From contig JADJDT010000023.1 in assembly GCA_016702545.1 (NCBI GenBank), forward strand, positions 37,369-101,368: 64,000 nucleotides of DNA, given 5' to 3'. This DNA comes from Pseudomonadota bacterium. GTDB taxonomy: Bacteria; Myxococcota_A; Polyangia; GCA-2747355. Positions 47,918 through 56,877 of the stretch are shown here, piece after piece. A program made the position numbers and the translations under genes. Every line of letters begins with the position of its first letter. Positions within the stretch are counted from its first letter, which is position 1. The notes under the pieces were generated by a model. That model made no database searches. It was not told the origin of the DNA and worked only from the letters and a program-made list of their open reading frames with translations.

Positions 47918-48312
47918 TGGCACAGCTGGAGCAGTATTACGGCACGGGCCGGCGGAAGACGGCGGTGGCGCGCGTGTGGTTGCGCCCCGGCGCCGGTCAG
48001 ATCACGGTCAACGGGCGCCCTGTCGAGGTCCACTTCCCGCGCTTCGCCGGCCGAGCGGCGATGCTGCAGCCCTTGCAGCTGACCGAGACCGAGGGCAAGT
48101 TCGACGTCACGGTCAACGTCTGCGGTGGCGGTGAGAACGGCCAAGCTGGCGCCGTCCGGCACGGGATCAGCCGCGCCTTGTTGCAGTTCGACGCCGAGAC
48201 GCGGGGCGCGCTCAAGAAGGCGGGCCTGCTGACGCGTGACTCGCGCGCCAAGGAACGCAAGAAGTACGGTCAGCCCGGCGCGCGCAAGCGCTACCAGTTC
48301 AGCAAGCGCTGA
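47917..48312 (+). CDS. rpsI: 30S ribosomal protein S9
   Basis: 131 aa. YYGTGRRKTAVARVWLRPG at the start, GGGENGQAGAVRHGISRAL in the middle, and the conserved basic tail ending KKYGQPGARKRYQFSKR that reaches into the decoding P site. The ATG overlaps the rplM stop by one base (TGATG), giving coupled translation of L13 and S9, the usual pair. Confidence 0.98.
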   Translation: MAQLEQYYGTGRRKTAVARVWLRPGAGQITVNGRPVEVHFPRFAGRAAMLQPLQLTETEGKFDVTVNVCGGGENGQAGAVRHGISRALLQFDAETRGALKKAGLLTRDSRAKERKKYGQPGARKRYQFSKR

Positions 48313-48348
48313 TTGCGGTCCTCCGCGGAGGGCGTGGTGGAAGGGTCC

Positions 48349-48681
48349 ATGCAGGAAGAACCGACGATTGAGAAGACCGCGGCGTTGGAGCCGCGAGCTG
48401 TGGCCTCCGAGCCGCGCGCGGCTACGTTGGAGCCACGCGTGGCGAGCGCGTCGCACACGGTGGAAGGGCGCCCACTCGAAGTGGTCGTCGATGACCGCGG
48501 CCTGGAGCGGGCCATCCGCCGGCTCAAGCGCAAGATCGACACCGAAGGTATCACCCGCGAGATCAAGCGCCGCCGTCACTACGAGAAGCCGAGCGTGCGC
48601 AAGCGCCGCAAGGCCCGTGAGGCCGAGCGTCGTCGTCGTCGCCGCGATCGGCGCTTGCTGCGCAAACCCGGCCCGGCCTGA
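48349..48681 (+). CDS. rpsU: 30S ribosomal protein S21 with N-terminal extension
   Basis: The last about 70 residues are S21: LEVVVDDRGLERAIRRLKRKI, then EIKRRRHYEKPSVRKRRK and a basic tail. From ATG 48349 there is an added N-terminus of about 38 residues with an imperfect repeat (LEPRAVAS, SEPRAAT, LEPRVAS). An in-frame GTG at 48460 (VEGRPLEVVV) would give a normal-length S21, so the extension may be untranslated. It follows rpsI after about 40 bases; S21 next to S9 is not the usual gene order. Confidence 0.88.
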   Translation: MQEEPTIEKTAALEPRAVASEPRAATLEPRVASASHTVEGRPLEVVVDDRGLERAIRRLKRKIDTEGITREIKRRRHYEKPSVRKRRKAREAERRRRRRDRRLLRKPGPA

Positions 48682-48804
48682 GTTCTCAACCGCACCAGAC
48701 GCCCTGCAGCCGGCTCACGCGCGGTTCGACGCGCGCCGCGACGCTTCGATAGCGCGCCCGGCGCGGGCGCATGCCGAGCGACGGCACACCCCGCCGCCGA
48801 GACC

Positions 48805-50163
48805 TCAGGGAAGCGCCGCGCCGTGCTCCTGGCGGCGCCGCAGGCGCGCCACGAACATCGCGTCGCAATCGCCCTCCCACGGCCAGATCTGCAGCATGCC
48901 GCCCTCGCATGGCGCTCCCGTCAGCGGGTGCGCGAAGGCCTCGACCGCGAACTCGGGGTGCGCGGCGAGGAAGGAGGCCACCAGGCCCTCGTTCTCGCGC
49001 GCGAGGAGCGAGCAGGTCGCGTAGATCAAGACACCCGCGGGTCGCACGGCCCGCGCGGCGGCGGCGAGCAGCCGGTGTTGCAGCTCGACCAACTCGCCCA
49101 GCTCGGAGGGCTGCACGCGCCAGCGCGCGTCGGGGTTTCGCCGCCAGGTACCGCTGCCACTGCAGGGCGCATCGACCAGCACGCCGTCGAAGCCAGGCTT
49201 GCGGGGATCGGGCGCCTGACCGGACCACGGCGCGACGCGGATGTTGCAGAGACCGGCACGACGGGCGCGCCTACGAAGCTCCTCGAGCTTGGCGCTGCGT
49301 AGGTCGCTCGCCAGCACACTGCCCTTGCCGCCCATCAGCGCGGCCAGGTGCAGCGTCTTGCCGCCACCACCGGCGCAGGCGTCCCACCAGCGCTCACCGG
49401 GCCGGGGCGCGCAGACGTGACCAATCGCCTGCGAGGCGAGATCCTGCACCTCGATGCGGCCCTCGCGGAAGGCCGGCAGCGGGCGTAGATCGCAGCGCGG
49501 ATGGCCGAGATCGAGCGCCTGCGGCAGGCGCGGATGGGGGCGGACCTCGAGGTCGGCCGCCTGTAGCTCGCGGATCAGCGCGGCGCGATCGCCATGCTGC
49601 GCGCGCAACCACAAGGGTGGCCGGCGCTGCAACCAGCGCTGCAACTCGGGCAGCGTGCGCGGACAGGCGGTCAGCTGGGCGGCGAACCAGGCGGGCGACA
49701 GCGCGGCCAGCTCCGCGTCGGCCGTTGCCACGCCGAGCAGCGGCGCCAACGCGCGCCAACGGGCTCCGACCTCGGACAGCGGGGCCACGCGGGCCACCGC
49801 GGCCTCGCTCAGGCCACAATCGCGCAGCCAACTCGCCCCGGCCGGGGGAAAGGGCAAGCCCTCGAGCAGCGTGGCCGCCACGAGCAGCGCGGGCGGCGCG
49901 AGGTCAGGGTTTGGCGCGAGCGCCTGCAGCCAACCCCACCAGCGCAGCACCGCAAAGCTGGTCTCGCTGATCAAGCGGCGATCGCGACCGCCCAGCTCGC
50001 GATGCGCGCGGAAGTGGGCGGTCAGCACGCGGTCAGCCGGTCGGCGCGCACCGAGGCACTGGCGCAGCAGCTCGCGGACGGTCTCGACGCAAACCTGAGC
50101 CTGTCGCTCGAGGTGTCGGCCCCCGCCCGGGGTGCCCGCGCCAACCGACGGCCCGTGCTTCAT
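48805..50163 (-). CDS. rsmB: 16S rRNA m5C967-type methyltransferase (NOL1/NOP2/Sun, RsmB family)
   Basis: 452 aa. The N-terminal NusB-like helical part (RRLISETSFAVLRWWGWL) precedes a SAM-dependent methyltransferase domain: WWDACAGGGGKTLHL, LASDLR, FDGVLVDAPCSGSGTWRRNP with the first catalytic Cys, and IYATCSLL with the second. The two cysteines define the RNA m5C group. Which rRNA base is modified is inferred from family only. Its start overlaps the stop of the upstream pyrophosphorylase by four bases. Confidence 0.9.
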   Translation of the reverse strand: MKHGPSVGAGTPGGGRHLERQAQVCVETVRELLRQCLGARRPADRVLTAHFRAHRELGGRDRRLISETSFAVLRWWGWLQALAPNPDLAPPALLVAATLLEGLPFPPAGASWLRDCGLSEAAVARVAPLSEVGARWRALAPLLGVATADAELAALSPAWFAAQLTACPRTLPELQRWLQRRPPLWLRAQHGDRAALIRELQAADLEVRPHPRLPQALDLGHPRCDLRPLPAFREGRIEVQDLASQAIGHVCAPRPGERWWDACAGGGGKTLHLAALMGGKGSVLASDLRSAKLEELRRRARRAGLCNIRVAPWSGQAPDPRKPGFDGVLVDAPCSGSGTWRRNPDARWRVQPSELGELVELQHRLLAAAARAVRPAGVLIYATCSLLARENEGLVASFLAAHPEFAVEAFAHPLTGAPCEGGMLQIWPWEGDCDAMFVARLRRRQEHGAALP

Positions 50164-51608
50164 GCGCCGAGATAGGTGTCGGTTTCCGCGCGGAAGCCTC
50201 GCGGTAGCCGCGACGCCAGCTCCGCCGCGTCGAGCGCGTAGAGCGGGCCGATCTCGACTCGAGCCTGGGCAGCGACCACGCCTCCGGCCCGCTCGATCCA
50301 GCCGCGGTGCAGCGCACAGAGCAGCGCGCGCGCGCTCTGCGGGCTGTCGACGCCCGTCGCCTGCTTGAGGGGCGCGAACTCCTGAGCGCGGGCGCAGAGC
50401 ACCACGATCGCCCGAGCGGCCGTCGGCAGCGCATCGAGCGCGAAGGTCTCGAGCTTGTAGCCGTTGGGCGCCGTGGGGGAGACCGGGCGGCCCGTGCTGT
50501 CCACGTGCGCGATGCGCTTGTGCGCCCGGTGCACGGGGAAATCGCGGCGCGCGGCTTGGCGCTCGGCGAAGCCCCGGCTCCAGACGAACAAGCCGGGGTT
50601 GCCATGGCTGAAGACCAGCTCGCCGGCGTCATCGCGGGCGTTCGCGAGCCGACGGGGAATCTCGGTGTACTCGACGATGCAGAGCCGACCGCCCCGCGAC
50701 GCGAAGCAACCGACGGCCTCGCCTGGATTGCTGCGTCGAATCGACTTGCAGGAGAACTCGCTCTCGGCCAGCAGGTGATGCCCGATGAAGCGCGGGTCGC
50801 AGCTCGCGGCGAGGGCGTTGTCGACGTGGAAATAGCTGATCACGTCGCTGCCGAGCTGGCGCATGTGCGCGAACACCCCCTGCTGCTCCATCGCCGCGAA
50901 GAGGCCGCCGTTACCGTTGGCGGCGAGCACCAGGCGATCCGGCGCGGCCAGTAGCAGTCGCCCCTCGCCGTCGAGCGCGGGCAGCACCCCCTGCGCGAAG
51001 ATCCGCACGCGATCGGCCGGCAGACCGAAGCTGTCGTGGGCGGCGAAGAGCGTGCGCGTGGCCGCATCGTTGTCCGGGCTGGTCATCACATAAAGTGGGG
51101 GCGTCGGGCCGAAGCGCCGACCGAGCGCGACCAAGCGCTCGGCGTGCATCGCGAACAGGCTACGTCCGCTGACCGGCCCGAGGGGATACGCCCCCTTGGG
51201 CCCGTCGTAGCCCAGGCGCGTCCCTTGGCCACCGGCCACCAGCAGCGCCGCTACGCGCCCGTCGCGCAGCGCTCGCTCGCCCTCGGCGCGCGCCTGCGGG
51301 TCGCGCGCCGAGGGGAGGTCCACGACCTCGCGCACCGGGCTTACCTCTTCAGCAGAACCGTGCGCCCCCGCGGCGCTCCAGGCACGCGCGACGGCGTCGA
51401 GGTCGATCGACTCGAGATCGGCGAGCAGGCGCGAGCGCCCCGCGGGCTCCAGCGCGTCCCAGCCCCTCAGGACCTGCAGCTGGCCATGCGCGGCGAGGCG
51501 CTGGTAGGCCTCGTGGTAGCGCTGCTCGAGCGCCTCAGGCGCCGCCGTGCACGCCACGGCCGCCGGTGGCAGCAGCTCGTCCGGAGGAGGACTCGCGACA
51601 GGGCCCAC
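50160..51608 (-). CDS. UDP-sugar pyrophosphorylase of eukaryotic UAP1/UDPGP type
   Basis: 482 aa. Nucleotide-binding loop LVAGGQGTRLGYDGPKG, then LYVMTSPDNDAATRTLF, LAANGNGGLF, ISYFHVDNALA with the metal-binding Asp, EYTEIP and a late NGYKLETFALDAL. This is the eukaryote-like group that joins UTP to a sugar 1-phosphate (GlcNAc-1-P in UAP1), different in sequence from bacterial GlmU and GalU. The exact sugar cannot be read from motifs. Coupled to rsmB by an ATGA overlap. Confidence 0.9.
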   Translation of the reverse strand: MGPVASPPPDELLPPAAVACTAAPEALEQRYHEAYQRLAAHGQLQVLRGWDALEPAGRSRLLADLESIDLDAVARAWSAAGAHGSAEEVSPVREVVDLPSARDPQARAEGERALRDGRVAALLVAGGQGTRLGYDGPKGAYPLGPVSGRSLFAMHAERLVALGRRFGPTPPLYVMTSPDNDAATRTLFAAHDSFGLPADRVRIFAQGVLPALDGEGRLLLAAPDRLVLAANGNGGLFAAMEQQGVFAHMRQLGSDVISYFHVDNALAASCDPRFIGHHLLAESEFSCKSIRRSNPGEAVGCFASRGGRLCIVEYTEIPRRLANARDDAGELVFSHGNPGLFVWSRGFAERQAARRDFPVHRAHKRIAHVDSTGRPVSPTAPNGYKLETFALDALPTAARAIVVLCARAQEFAPLKQATGVDSPQSARALLCALHRGWIERAGGVVAAQARVEIGPLYALDAAELASRLPRGFRAETDTYLGA

Positions 51609-51625
51609 GACCGCTCCCGGGCCCG

Positions 51626-52006
51626 TCAGCGCGCGTGCTCGATCACGCCCGCCCGCGCCGTCGGCCGCGCACCCGCCAGCCGCAGCTCGACCGCGGCCGA
51701 GAAGTCATCGTAGGCGAACTGCGCCAGCGGAGCGACCTGTCTCAGCTTGGCGCGTAGGGTCTCGGGCGGACACTCGACGTGGGCCGGCACCCCGGCGAGC
51801 TGCATCACCAGCAGGCTCTCCCAGAGCGGCACTTCCCCGGCACAGAAGTGACAGGTGGTCTCGCGGTCGGGGTCGCCGGCCATGCGAATGGCGGCGGCAC
51901 GCGCCTGCTCGACGAGGGCGAAAAGCAGGCCCTGAAGGTCATCGCTGGCCACGTCGGCATGGTGGGCGACGAGGCTTGAGCTGTCAAGGCTGACGCCCAC
52001 GCTCAC
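51626..52006 (-). CDS. Small hypothetical protein with possible zinc site
   Basis: 126 aa, starts on GTG. TTCHFCAGEVPLW (CxxC) and VPAHVECP (HxxxC) could together bind one zinc. The N-terminal part (LQGLLFALVEQARAAAIRMAG) is helical. No family recognised. It is the last gene of the ABC exporter run on this strand, 25 bases after the gene at 52032, so cotranscription is likely. Confidence 0.6.
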   Translation of the reverse strand: MSVGVSLDSSSLVAHHADVASDDLQGLLFALVEQARAAAIRMAGDPDRETTCHFCAGEVPLWESLLVMQLAGVPAHVECPPETLRAKLRQVAPLAQFAYDDFSAAVELRLAGARPTARAGVIEHAR

Positions 52007-52031
52007 GCCCTCGGTCTGGCCCAGCGCTCCG

Positions 52032-52682
52032 TCAGGCCAGCGCCAGCCCGGCGCAGAACAGCGTCAGACCGAGCGCGACCGCCAGGAGCAGCGTGCGCGC
52101 GCGCCGCGGGACCCACTCCAGGCGTGGCGTCAAACCCACGAGCAGCAGCGCGAGGCCGCCGCCCGTCCACAGCGCGAAGCCCAGCAGCGCGACCACGACC
52201 CATCCGGGGCGCGGATCCCGTGGTCGCGCCAGCCGCGCCTGCAGGCGCTGGCGGCCCGCCGCTCCGCGCCACGCCGGCGCGGCCTCGGCCTGGGCGGCGG
52301 TGAGCGTGGCGATACGCTCGTCGATGGCCGGCAGGCGCTCGGCGAAGGGCTGGTAGGCGCCGCGCAGCGCCAACAGGGCGCCCCGCAGGGTGCGCCAGCT
52401 CTCGAGCGCCTCGGTCGAGCGCCCCGCCGACTGCTCGCGCTCGGCCTGCTGCTGCAGGGCCGCCGCGGCCTGTTCGACCCAGGGGTTGCCGGGGAGGTAG
52501 TAGGCCAGCCCGCGCCGCAGGTGCAGTCGCGCCCCGTCGCCGTCCGCGCGCGCCGCCGCCGCGCGGGCACGGCGCAGCTCCTGTCGCGCACCCAGCAGCA
52601 TCCGACCGCTGAGCAACGCCACCACCAGCCCGAGCGCCGCGATCGCCACCGCCAACGGCCGCCCGCGGCGCCACCGCACCAT
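52032..52682 (-). CDS. Two-helix membrane protein of the ABC exporter operon
   Basis: 216 aa. A membrane helix near the start (PLAVAIAALGLVVALLSGRML), a periplasmic helical part of about 120 residues with TPR-like LHLRRGLAYYLPGNPWVEQAA, and two C-terminal membrane helices (PGWVVVALLGFALWTGGGLALLLVG and TLLLAVALGLTLFCAGLALA). Its ATG overlaps the TGA of the permease gene (TGATG), so it is coupled to the exporter and probably an accessory part. No named family. Confidence 0.75.
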   Translation of the reverse strand: MVRWRRGRPLAVAIAALGLVVALLSGRMLLGARQELRRARAAAARADGDGARLHLRRGLAYYLPGNPWVEQAAAALQQQAEREQSAGRSTEALESWRTLRGALLALRGAYQPFAERLPAIDERIATLTAAQAEAAPAWRGAAGRQRLQARLARPRDPRPGWVVVALLGFALWTGGGLALLLVGLTPRLEWVPRRARTLLLAVALGLTLFCAGLALA

Positions 52683-53470
52683 CAGATCAGGTCCCGTCGC
52701 GAGAACAGCGCCATCGCCAGCAGCAGCACCACGGCGAGGTAGAGCGCCGCATAGCCCGACGCCAGGCCGACGTAGCCCCAATCGACGAAGGTGCCGCTGA
52801 TGGCCACCTGCTGGCCATCGATCTCGGCGCCCGTGACGTAGAAATAGCGCAGATTCGGTACCACTCGAGCCACGCCGCGCAGCAGCAGCGGCAGCCCCGG
52901 CTGGTCCAGCTTGGCGGCCACAGCGCGGATGTCGGGCACGCTGCGGCCGAGCAGGAAGACACCGACCGTGAACAGGCCCGAGAGCAACGGCGTCGAGAAC
53001 GAAGAGAAGAAGACCGCGACGGCGGTGACCACCAGCACCTCGAGGAAGATCAACGCCACCAGCATCGCCAGCGCCGGCTCCAGCGCGGCACCCTGCAGGT
53101 GCAGCACCAAGAGCAGCACGCCGCACATCAGCGCCAACAGCACGAGCAGCGTCAGCGCCAAACCGAAAAACTTGCCCAACACGAACTGATAGCGGTGGAT
53201 CGGCTTGGGGAGCAGGGTGTAGACGGTCTTGCGCTCCAGCTCCTTGTAGACCAGGTTGACGCCGAGGAAGGTGGCGATCAGCACCAAGAAGGCGCTCATC
53301 CCGGCGAACCCCAGATCGGTCGTCAGGCGGACTTCCTCGTGCACGGAGAGCGCGCCGAAGGCCAGCGACGCGACGATCACCACCACGGCGAAGAACAACA
53401 GGCTATAGAGCACCTTGTTGCGAATGGCCTCGCGGAAGGTGTTGAGGGCGATCGCGGGGGTCTTCATCAT
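52682..53470 (-). CDS. ABC-2 type permease
   Basis: 262 aa with six membrane segments: NKVLYSLLFFAVVVIVASLAFG, MSAFLVLIATFLGVNLVYKELERKT (conserved cytoplasmic coupling region), LALTLLVLLALMCGVLLLV and others, plus a periplasmic loop before the last helix (PNLRYFYVTGAEIDGQQ). Start at 53470 has AGGA nine bases upstream; 53479 is also in frame. Pairs with the ATPase at 53516. Confidence 0.9.
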   Translation of the reverse strand: MMKTPAIALNTFREAIRNKVLYSLLFFAVVVIVASLAFGALSVHEEVRLTTDLGFAGMSAFLVLIATFLGVNLVYKELERKTVYTLLPKPIHRYQFVLGKFFGLALTLLVLLALMCGVLLLVLHLQGAALEPALAMLVALIFLEVLVVTAVAVFFSSFSTPLLSGLFTVGVFLLGRSVPDIRAVAAKLDQPGLPLLLRGVARVVPNLRYFYVTGAEIDGQQVAISGTFVDWGYVGLASGYAALYLAVVLLLAMALFSRRDLI

Positions 53471-53515
53471 CGGCGGCATTCCTGGCGGTTGGAGTCCATG
53501 GCGTTCGAGCAGCGC

Positions 53516-54613
53516 CTAGGCGCCCATTGGCTGGGCATCACGCGCGGGCAGGGGTGCCGCAGCACCCGCGCCGTTGTCGTCGGTCGCGCGCCGCACCACG
53601 ACGTCTTCGAGCGACTCGCGGCGCGGCGTGAGCGCGAGCAGCGCCCCGCCATGTCGGCGCACCAGATCCACCAGCCGGCCGACGTCCTCGCCCTCGGGAA
53701 CCACCACGCGCACCGTCTCACCGACGGCCTCGGCGGCGTAGGCCCCGCCCGCCAGCGCCTGCAGCAACACGGGCGCCGGCCGATCGATCAGCACCTCGGT
53801 GCTGAGGATGCGGGCCTGGACGAGGTGATCGAGCGCGCCGCTGTCGACCGTGCGGCCGCCGACGAGGATCGCCGCGCGTTGGGCCAGCAGCTCGACATCC
53901 GAGAGAATGTGGGACGAGAAGACCACGGTCTTGCCGCGCGCGCCGAGCTGCGCAATCAGCTCGCGGATCTGCTTGCGGCCGATCGGGTCGAGACCGGAGA
54001 GCGGCTCGTCGAGCACCACCAGCTCTGGATCGTTGATCAGCGCCTGGGCCAAACCGACGCGTTGCAGCATGCCCTTGCTGTAGCGCCGCAACGCGAGCTG
54101 GGCCGCGCGCTGCAGCCCGACCTGCTCGAGCAGCGCGTCGGCTCTGCGACGGCTCTCGCGGCGCGGCAGCCCGAAGAGCTCGGCGACGAACACCAGCAGC
54201 TCACGCCCCGTGAGGTAGTCGTAGAAGTAGGGCGATTCCGGCAGGTAGCCGAGTCGGCCCTTGGCCACGAGATCGCCCACGGGCCGGCCGAGGACCTCGG
54301 CCTCGCCCGAGGTCGGTCGGACCAGGCCCATCAGCACCTTGAGCGTGGTGGTCTTGCCCGCGCCGTTCGGACCGAGCAGGCCGAAAATCTCGCCCCGCTC
54401 GACGCGCAAGGACACGTCGCGAATCGCCCGCACCTTCTTGCGGAAGAAGCCGAGCGCGTAGGTCTTCGCCAGCTGGTGCGTTCGCAGCGCCGGCGTGCCA
54501 CCTTCGCTCTCGGCCGCTGACCCCGCCGCTGGCTGTCCCACTGGCTGTCCCACTGGCTGTCCCACTGGCTGAACCGCTGACTGGACCGCTGGCTGAAGCG
54601 CTGAGCTGTGCAT
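53516..54613 (-). CDS. ABC transporter ATP-binding protein with repeat-rich N-terminus
   Basis: 365 aa. Walker A LLGPNGAGKTTTLK, signature RYSKGMLQRVGLAQAL, Walker B LVVLDEPLSGLD, H-loop VVFSSHILSD: the NatA/GldA-like class that works with ABC-2 permeases. The first 35 residues (QPVGQPVGQPVGQ and so on) are coded by 12-bp tandem units and have no counterpart in the family, so translation might really begin nearer LRTHQLAKTYAL. First gene of the exporter operon; divergent from 54839. Confidence 0.92.
   Translation of the reverse strand: MHSSALQPAVQSAVQPVGQPVGQPVGQPAAGSAAESEGGTPALRTHQLAKTYALGFFRKKVRAIRDVSLRVERGEIFGLLGPNGAGKTTTLKVLMGLVRPTSGEAEVLGRPVGDLVAKGRLGYLPESPYFYDYLTGRELLVFVAELFGLPRRESRRRADALLEQVGLQRAAQLALRRYSKGMLQRVGLAQALINDPELVVLDEPLSGLDPIGRKQIRELIAQLGARGKTVVFSSHILSDVELLAQRAAILVGGRTVDSGALDHLVQARILSTEVLIDRPAPVLLQALAGGAYAAEAVGETVRVVVPEGEDVGRLVDLVRRHGGALLALTPRRESLEDVVVRRATDDNGAGAAAPLPARDAQPMGA
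54529..54600. repeat. In-gene tandem repeat, 12-bp units at the ABC ATPase start
   Basis: Three perfect copies of ctggctgtccca (54529-54564) and three diverged ones to 54600, encoding QPVG and related tetrapeptides just after the annotated start codon. All unit lengths keep frame. Confidence 0.92.
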
Positions 54614-54838
54614 CGTCTCCGCCCTCGGCCGAACCCGACCGGGGCGCATTCTCGCGCGGGCTGCCACAGGAGGCAATGTCCGTGACGCCCGACACCACCG
54701 CAAAGGCCGCGCCGCCCGTCCCGACCTGCGCGCACCCGGCGCCGAAGGTGGGACCGCACGCAAGTCCCGCGACCGGCCGAGAGGATCGCGATCCGGCGCG
54801 ACGGTGAAAAATGCTGCATTTGCCGCCGCGGCTGGCCT

Positions 54839-56752
54839 ATGCTTGCGAAACTCATGAGCCTGGAGTGCTTGCGTCCGATGACTGCCCTCGTCACGTCCGA
54901 AGCTCTTGATCTTCCCGCACCGTGGCTCGGCCTGGCCACCGGCCTGCTCGACGGCCAGCTCAACCTCCGGCTGATCGTCGGGCTGGCGGTGGCCATCCTG
55001 GCTTTCCTACTGCTCGTGTATTTGCTGCGCGAGGAACGTGAGGCGCCGCAGCCGAGGCCGCCTCTACCGGAGCCCAGCCCTTCACCGGCCGAGGAAGGAA
55101 CGCCGCTCGCCGGCGAGACCGGGACCGCTGCCGCAGCAGCGCCAGAGCCCGGCGAGGCCGCCTTGGCGTCGGAGACAGCGCGCGCCACCGCCGATGCCGG
55201 GGCGAAGCCCGTGGTCCCGGCGCCGATGCCGGCACCTGAGGCGCCCACGGCAGCGGGTCCCTTCGCGCCCGCCGCCGCATTGGACCCGCTTCCGCGGCCG
55301 ATGCCGCCCAGTCTCCGGGAGCTGGCCAAATCCGACGGAGCCAAGCCCGAGCGCGCCAAGGCCGAGCCCAACGGCGCTCGGGCCAGCGAGCCGCGGCTCG
55401 CCGGACCAGCGGCCCCCGTAGCGGGGTTGCCCATCGCGGCGCCGCCGCTCGTCTCACCGACGCCGCCAACGCCACCGACGGCCGCCACGCCACCGGCCCC
55501 GGCGCCCCCGCCCGCGCCGCTTCAGCCCGCGCTCGGCCCCGCCGCCGCGCCACCGCCGCCGCCGACCCCGGCGCGCCCAAGCGCACCGCTGCGACCCGCA
55601 CTCGGCTCCGCACCGGCTCCAGCGGCCGCGGCGACGCCAGCCGTGGCCGCGCGTTCGACTGCGCCGGCCCAGCCCGCCCTCGGCCAGGCACCGGCACCAG
55701 CGCCCGGGGCGACGCCAGCCGTGGCCGCGCGTCCGACTGCGCCGGCCCAGCCCGCCCTCGGCCAGGCACCGGCACCAGCGCCCGGGGCGACGCCAGCCGT
55801 GGCCGCGCGTCCGACTGCGCCGGCCCAGCCCGCCCTCGGCCAGGCACCGGCACCAGCGCCCGTGATCACGCCCGCCGCCCCGCTGCGCGGCCCAACCGCA
55901 CCGGCCCAGCCCGCGTTGAGCCGGACGGAGACGCCGACGCCCGTGGCGACGCCCGCCGCTGCGCTGCGCGCCCCGGCCGCGTCGGCGTTCGCGTGGCCGG
56001 CGCCGGCCGCGAAGCTGCCGGGGTCGGCGGAAACGGCCCCGCAGAGCCCCGAGAAGACGGGCGCAGCGGGGGCCACGGAGGCCAGCAGCGAGCTGACCGC
56101 TGCCGACGAGCCGACGGTCCAGCGCAGCGTGTCGGGCTCGCAGCTGGCGGCGATGCTGGGGCGCGACCCAGCGCCGGCCGCGAGCCCAGGCCGGGCGAAG
56201 GCGCCTGCGCCCTTGGAGTGGCCAGCACCGGCCGCGCCCCTCCCGATCGCGCTCGGGCCCCCGATCACGGCCCCCAGCGAGCCAGAACCAGCAGTCGAGC
56301 CTCAGCCAGCGCCTGCCTCGGTCGAGGCGGAAGCGCCCGCGGCGGCCGAGGCTGCGGCTGCGGCCGTGCCGGCGCAGCCCGCGAAGCGCGTGCTGCTGGT
56401 CGAGGACAGCAAGACGATGCGAAAAATCGTCTCGCTCGTGCTGGCCGGCGAGGCGATCGAGGTCGTCAGCCTGGTGGACGGGAACGACGTCCTCGACCGC
56501 GCGCGCGAGCTGCGGCCCGATCTGGTGATCGCCGACCTCACGCTCGATGGACCCGATGGCTACGCGATCTGCAGCACCCTGCGCGCCGATCCCGAGCTGG
56601 GGAAGATGCCGGTGCTGCTGCTGCACGGCAACGTCGCGGGCTGCGACGCGGCCAAGGTCGAGCAAGTAGGCGCCAACGCCACCCTCGGCAAGCCCTTCGC
56701 CAGCGACGACCTGGTAGCCAAGGTCCGCACCCTCACCGGCCTCAGTTCGTAG
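54839..56752 (+). CDS. Membrane-anchored response-regulator receiver with long Pro/Ala linker
   Basis: 637 aa. A single membrane helix near residues 45-62 (LIVGLAVAILAFLLLVYLL), then about 450 residues of Pro/Ala-rich linker, part of which is a 26-residue unit repeated three times (55631-55864). A receiver domain occupies 517-637: acidic pair ED 522-523, phospho-acceptor Asp566 (VIADLTLDG) and Lys618 (LGKPF) are present. The conserved Thr/Ser after strand 4 is replaced (LLLHGN), which may alter signalling. There is no output domain. In-frame ATGs at 54854 and 54878 are alternative starts. A 225-bp divergent gap separates it from the ABC ATPase. Confidence 0.85.
   Translation: MLAKLMSLECLRPMTALVTSEALDLPAPWLGLATGLLDGQLNLRLIVGLAVAILAFLLLVYLLREEREAPQPRPPLPEPSPSPAEEGTPLAGETGTAAAAAPEPGEAALASETARATADAGAKPVVPAPMPAPEAPTAAGPFAPAAALDPLPRPMPPSLRELAKSDGAKPERAKAEPNGARASEPRLAGPAAPVAGLPIAAPPLVSPTPPTPPTAATPPAPAPPPAPLQPALGPAAAPPPPPTPARPSAPLRPALGSAPAPAAAATPAVAARSTAPAQPALGQAPAPAPGATPAVAARPTAPAQPALGQAPAPAPGATPAVAARPTAPAQPALGQAPAPAPVITPAAPLRGPTAPAQPALSRTETPTPVATPAAALRAPAASAFAWPAPAAKLPGSAETAPQSPEKTGAAGATEASSELTAADEPTVQRSVSGSQLAAMLGRDPAPAASPGRAKAPAPLEWPAPAAPLPIALGPPITAPSEPEPAVEPQPAPASVEAEAPAAAEAAAAAVPAQPAKRVLLVEDSKTMRKIVSLVLAGEAIEVVSLVDGNDVLDRARELRPDLVIADLTLDGPDGYAICSTLRADPELGKMPVLLLHGNVAGCDAAKVEQVGANATLGKPFASDDLVAKVRTLTGLSS
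55631..55864. repeat. In-gene tandem repeat, three copies of 78 bp
   Basis: Copies at 55631, 55709 and 55787, nearly identical at DNA level, encoding ATPAVAARPTAPAQPALG plus QAPAPAPG. Diverged units go on before and after. Near-identity means recent expansion or active homogenisation. Confidence 0.95.
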
Positions 56753-56877
56753 GCCGCGAGCCTGCGCCCGCCCCGGGCGATCGACACGCCGGGGAAACTT
56801 CGCCCCGCTCAGCCCCACCCGAGAACGCGCGGCCCGCGAGGGTGCGCTGCCCGGCGGATCGGCGTTATGGTGCGCCC

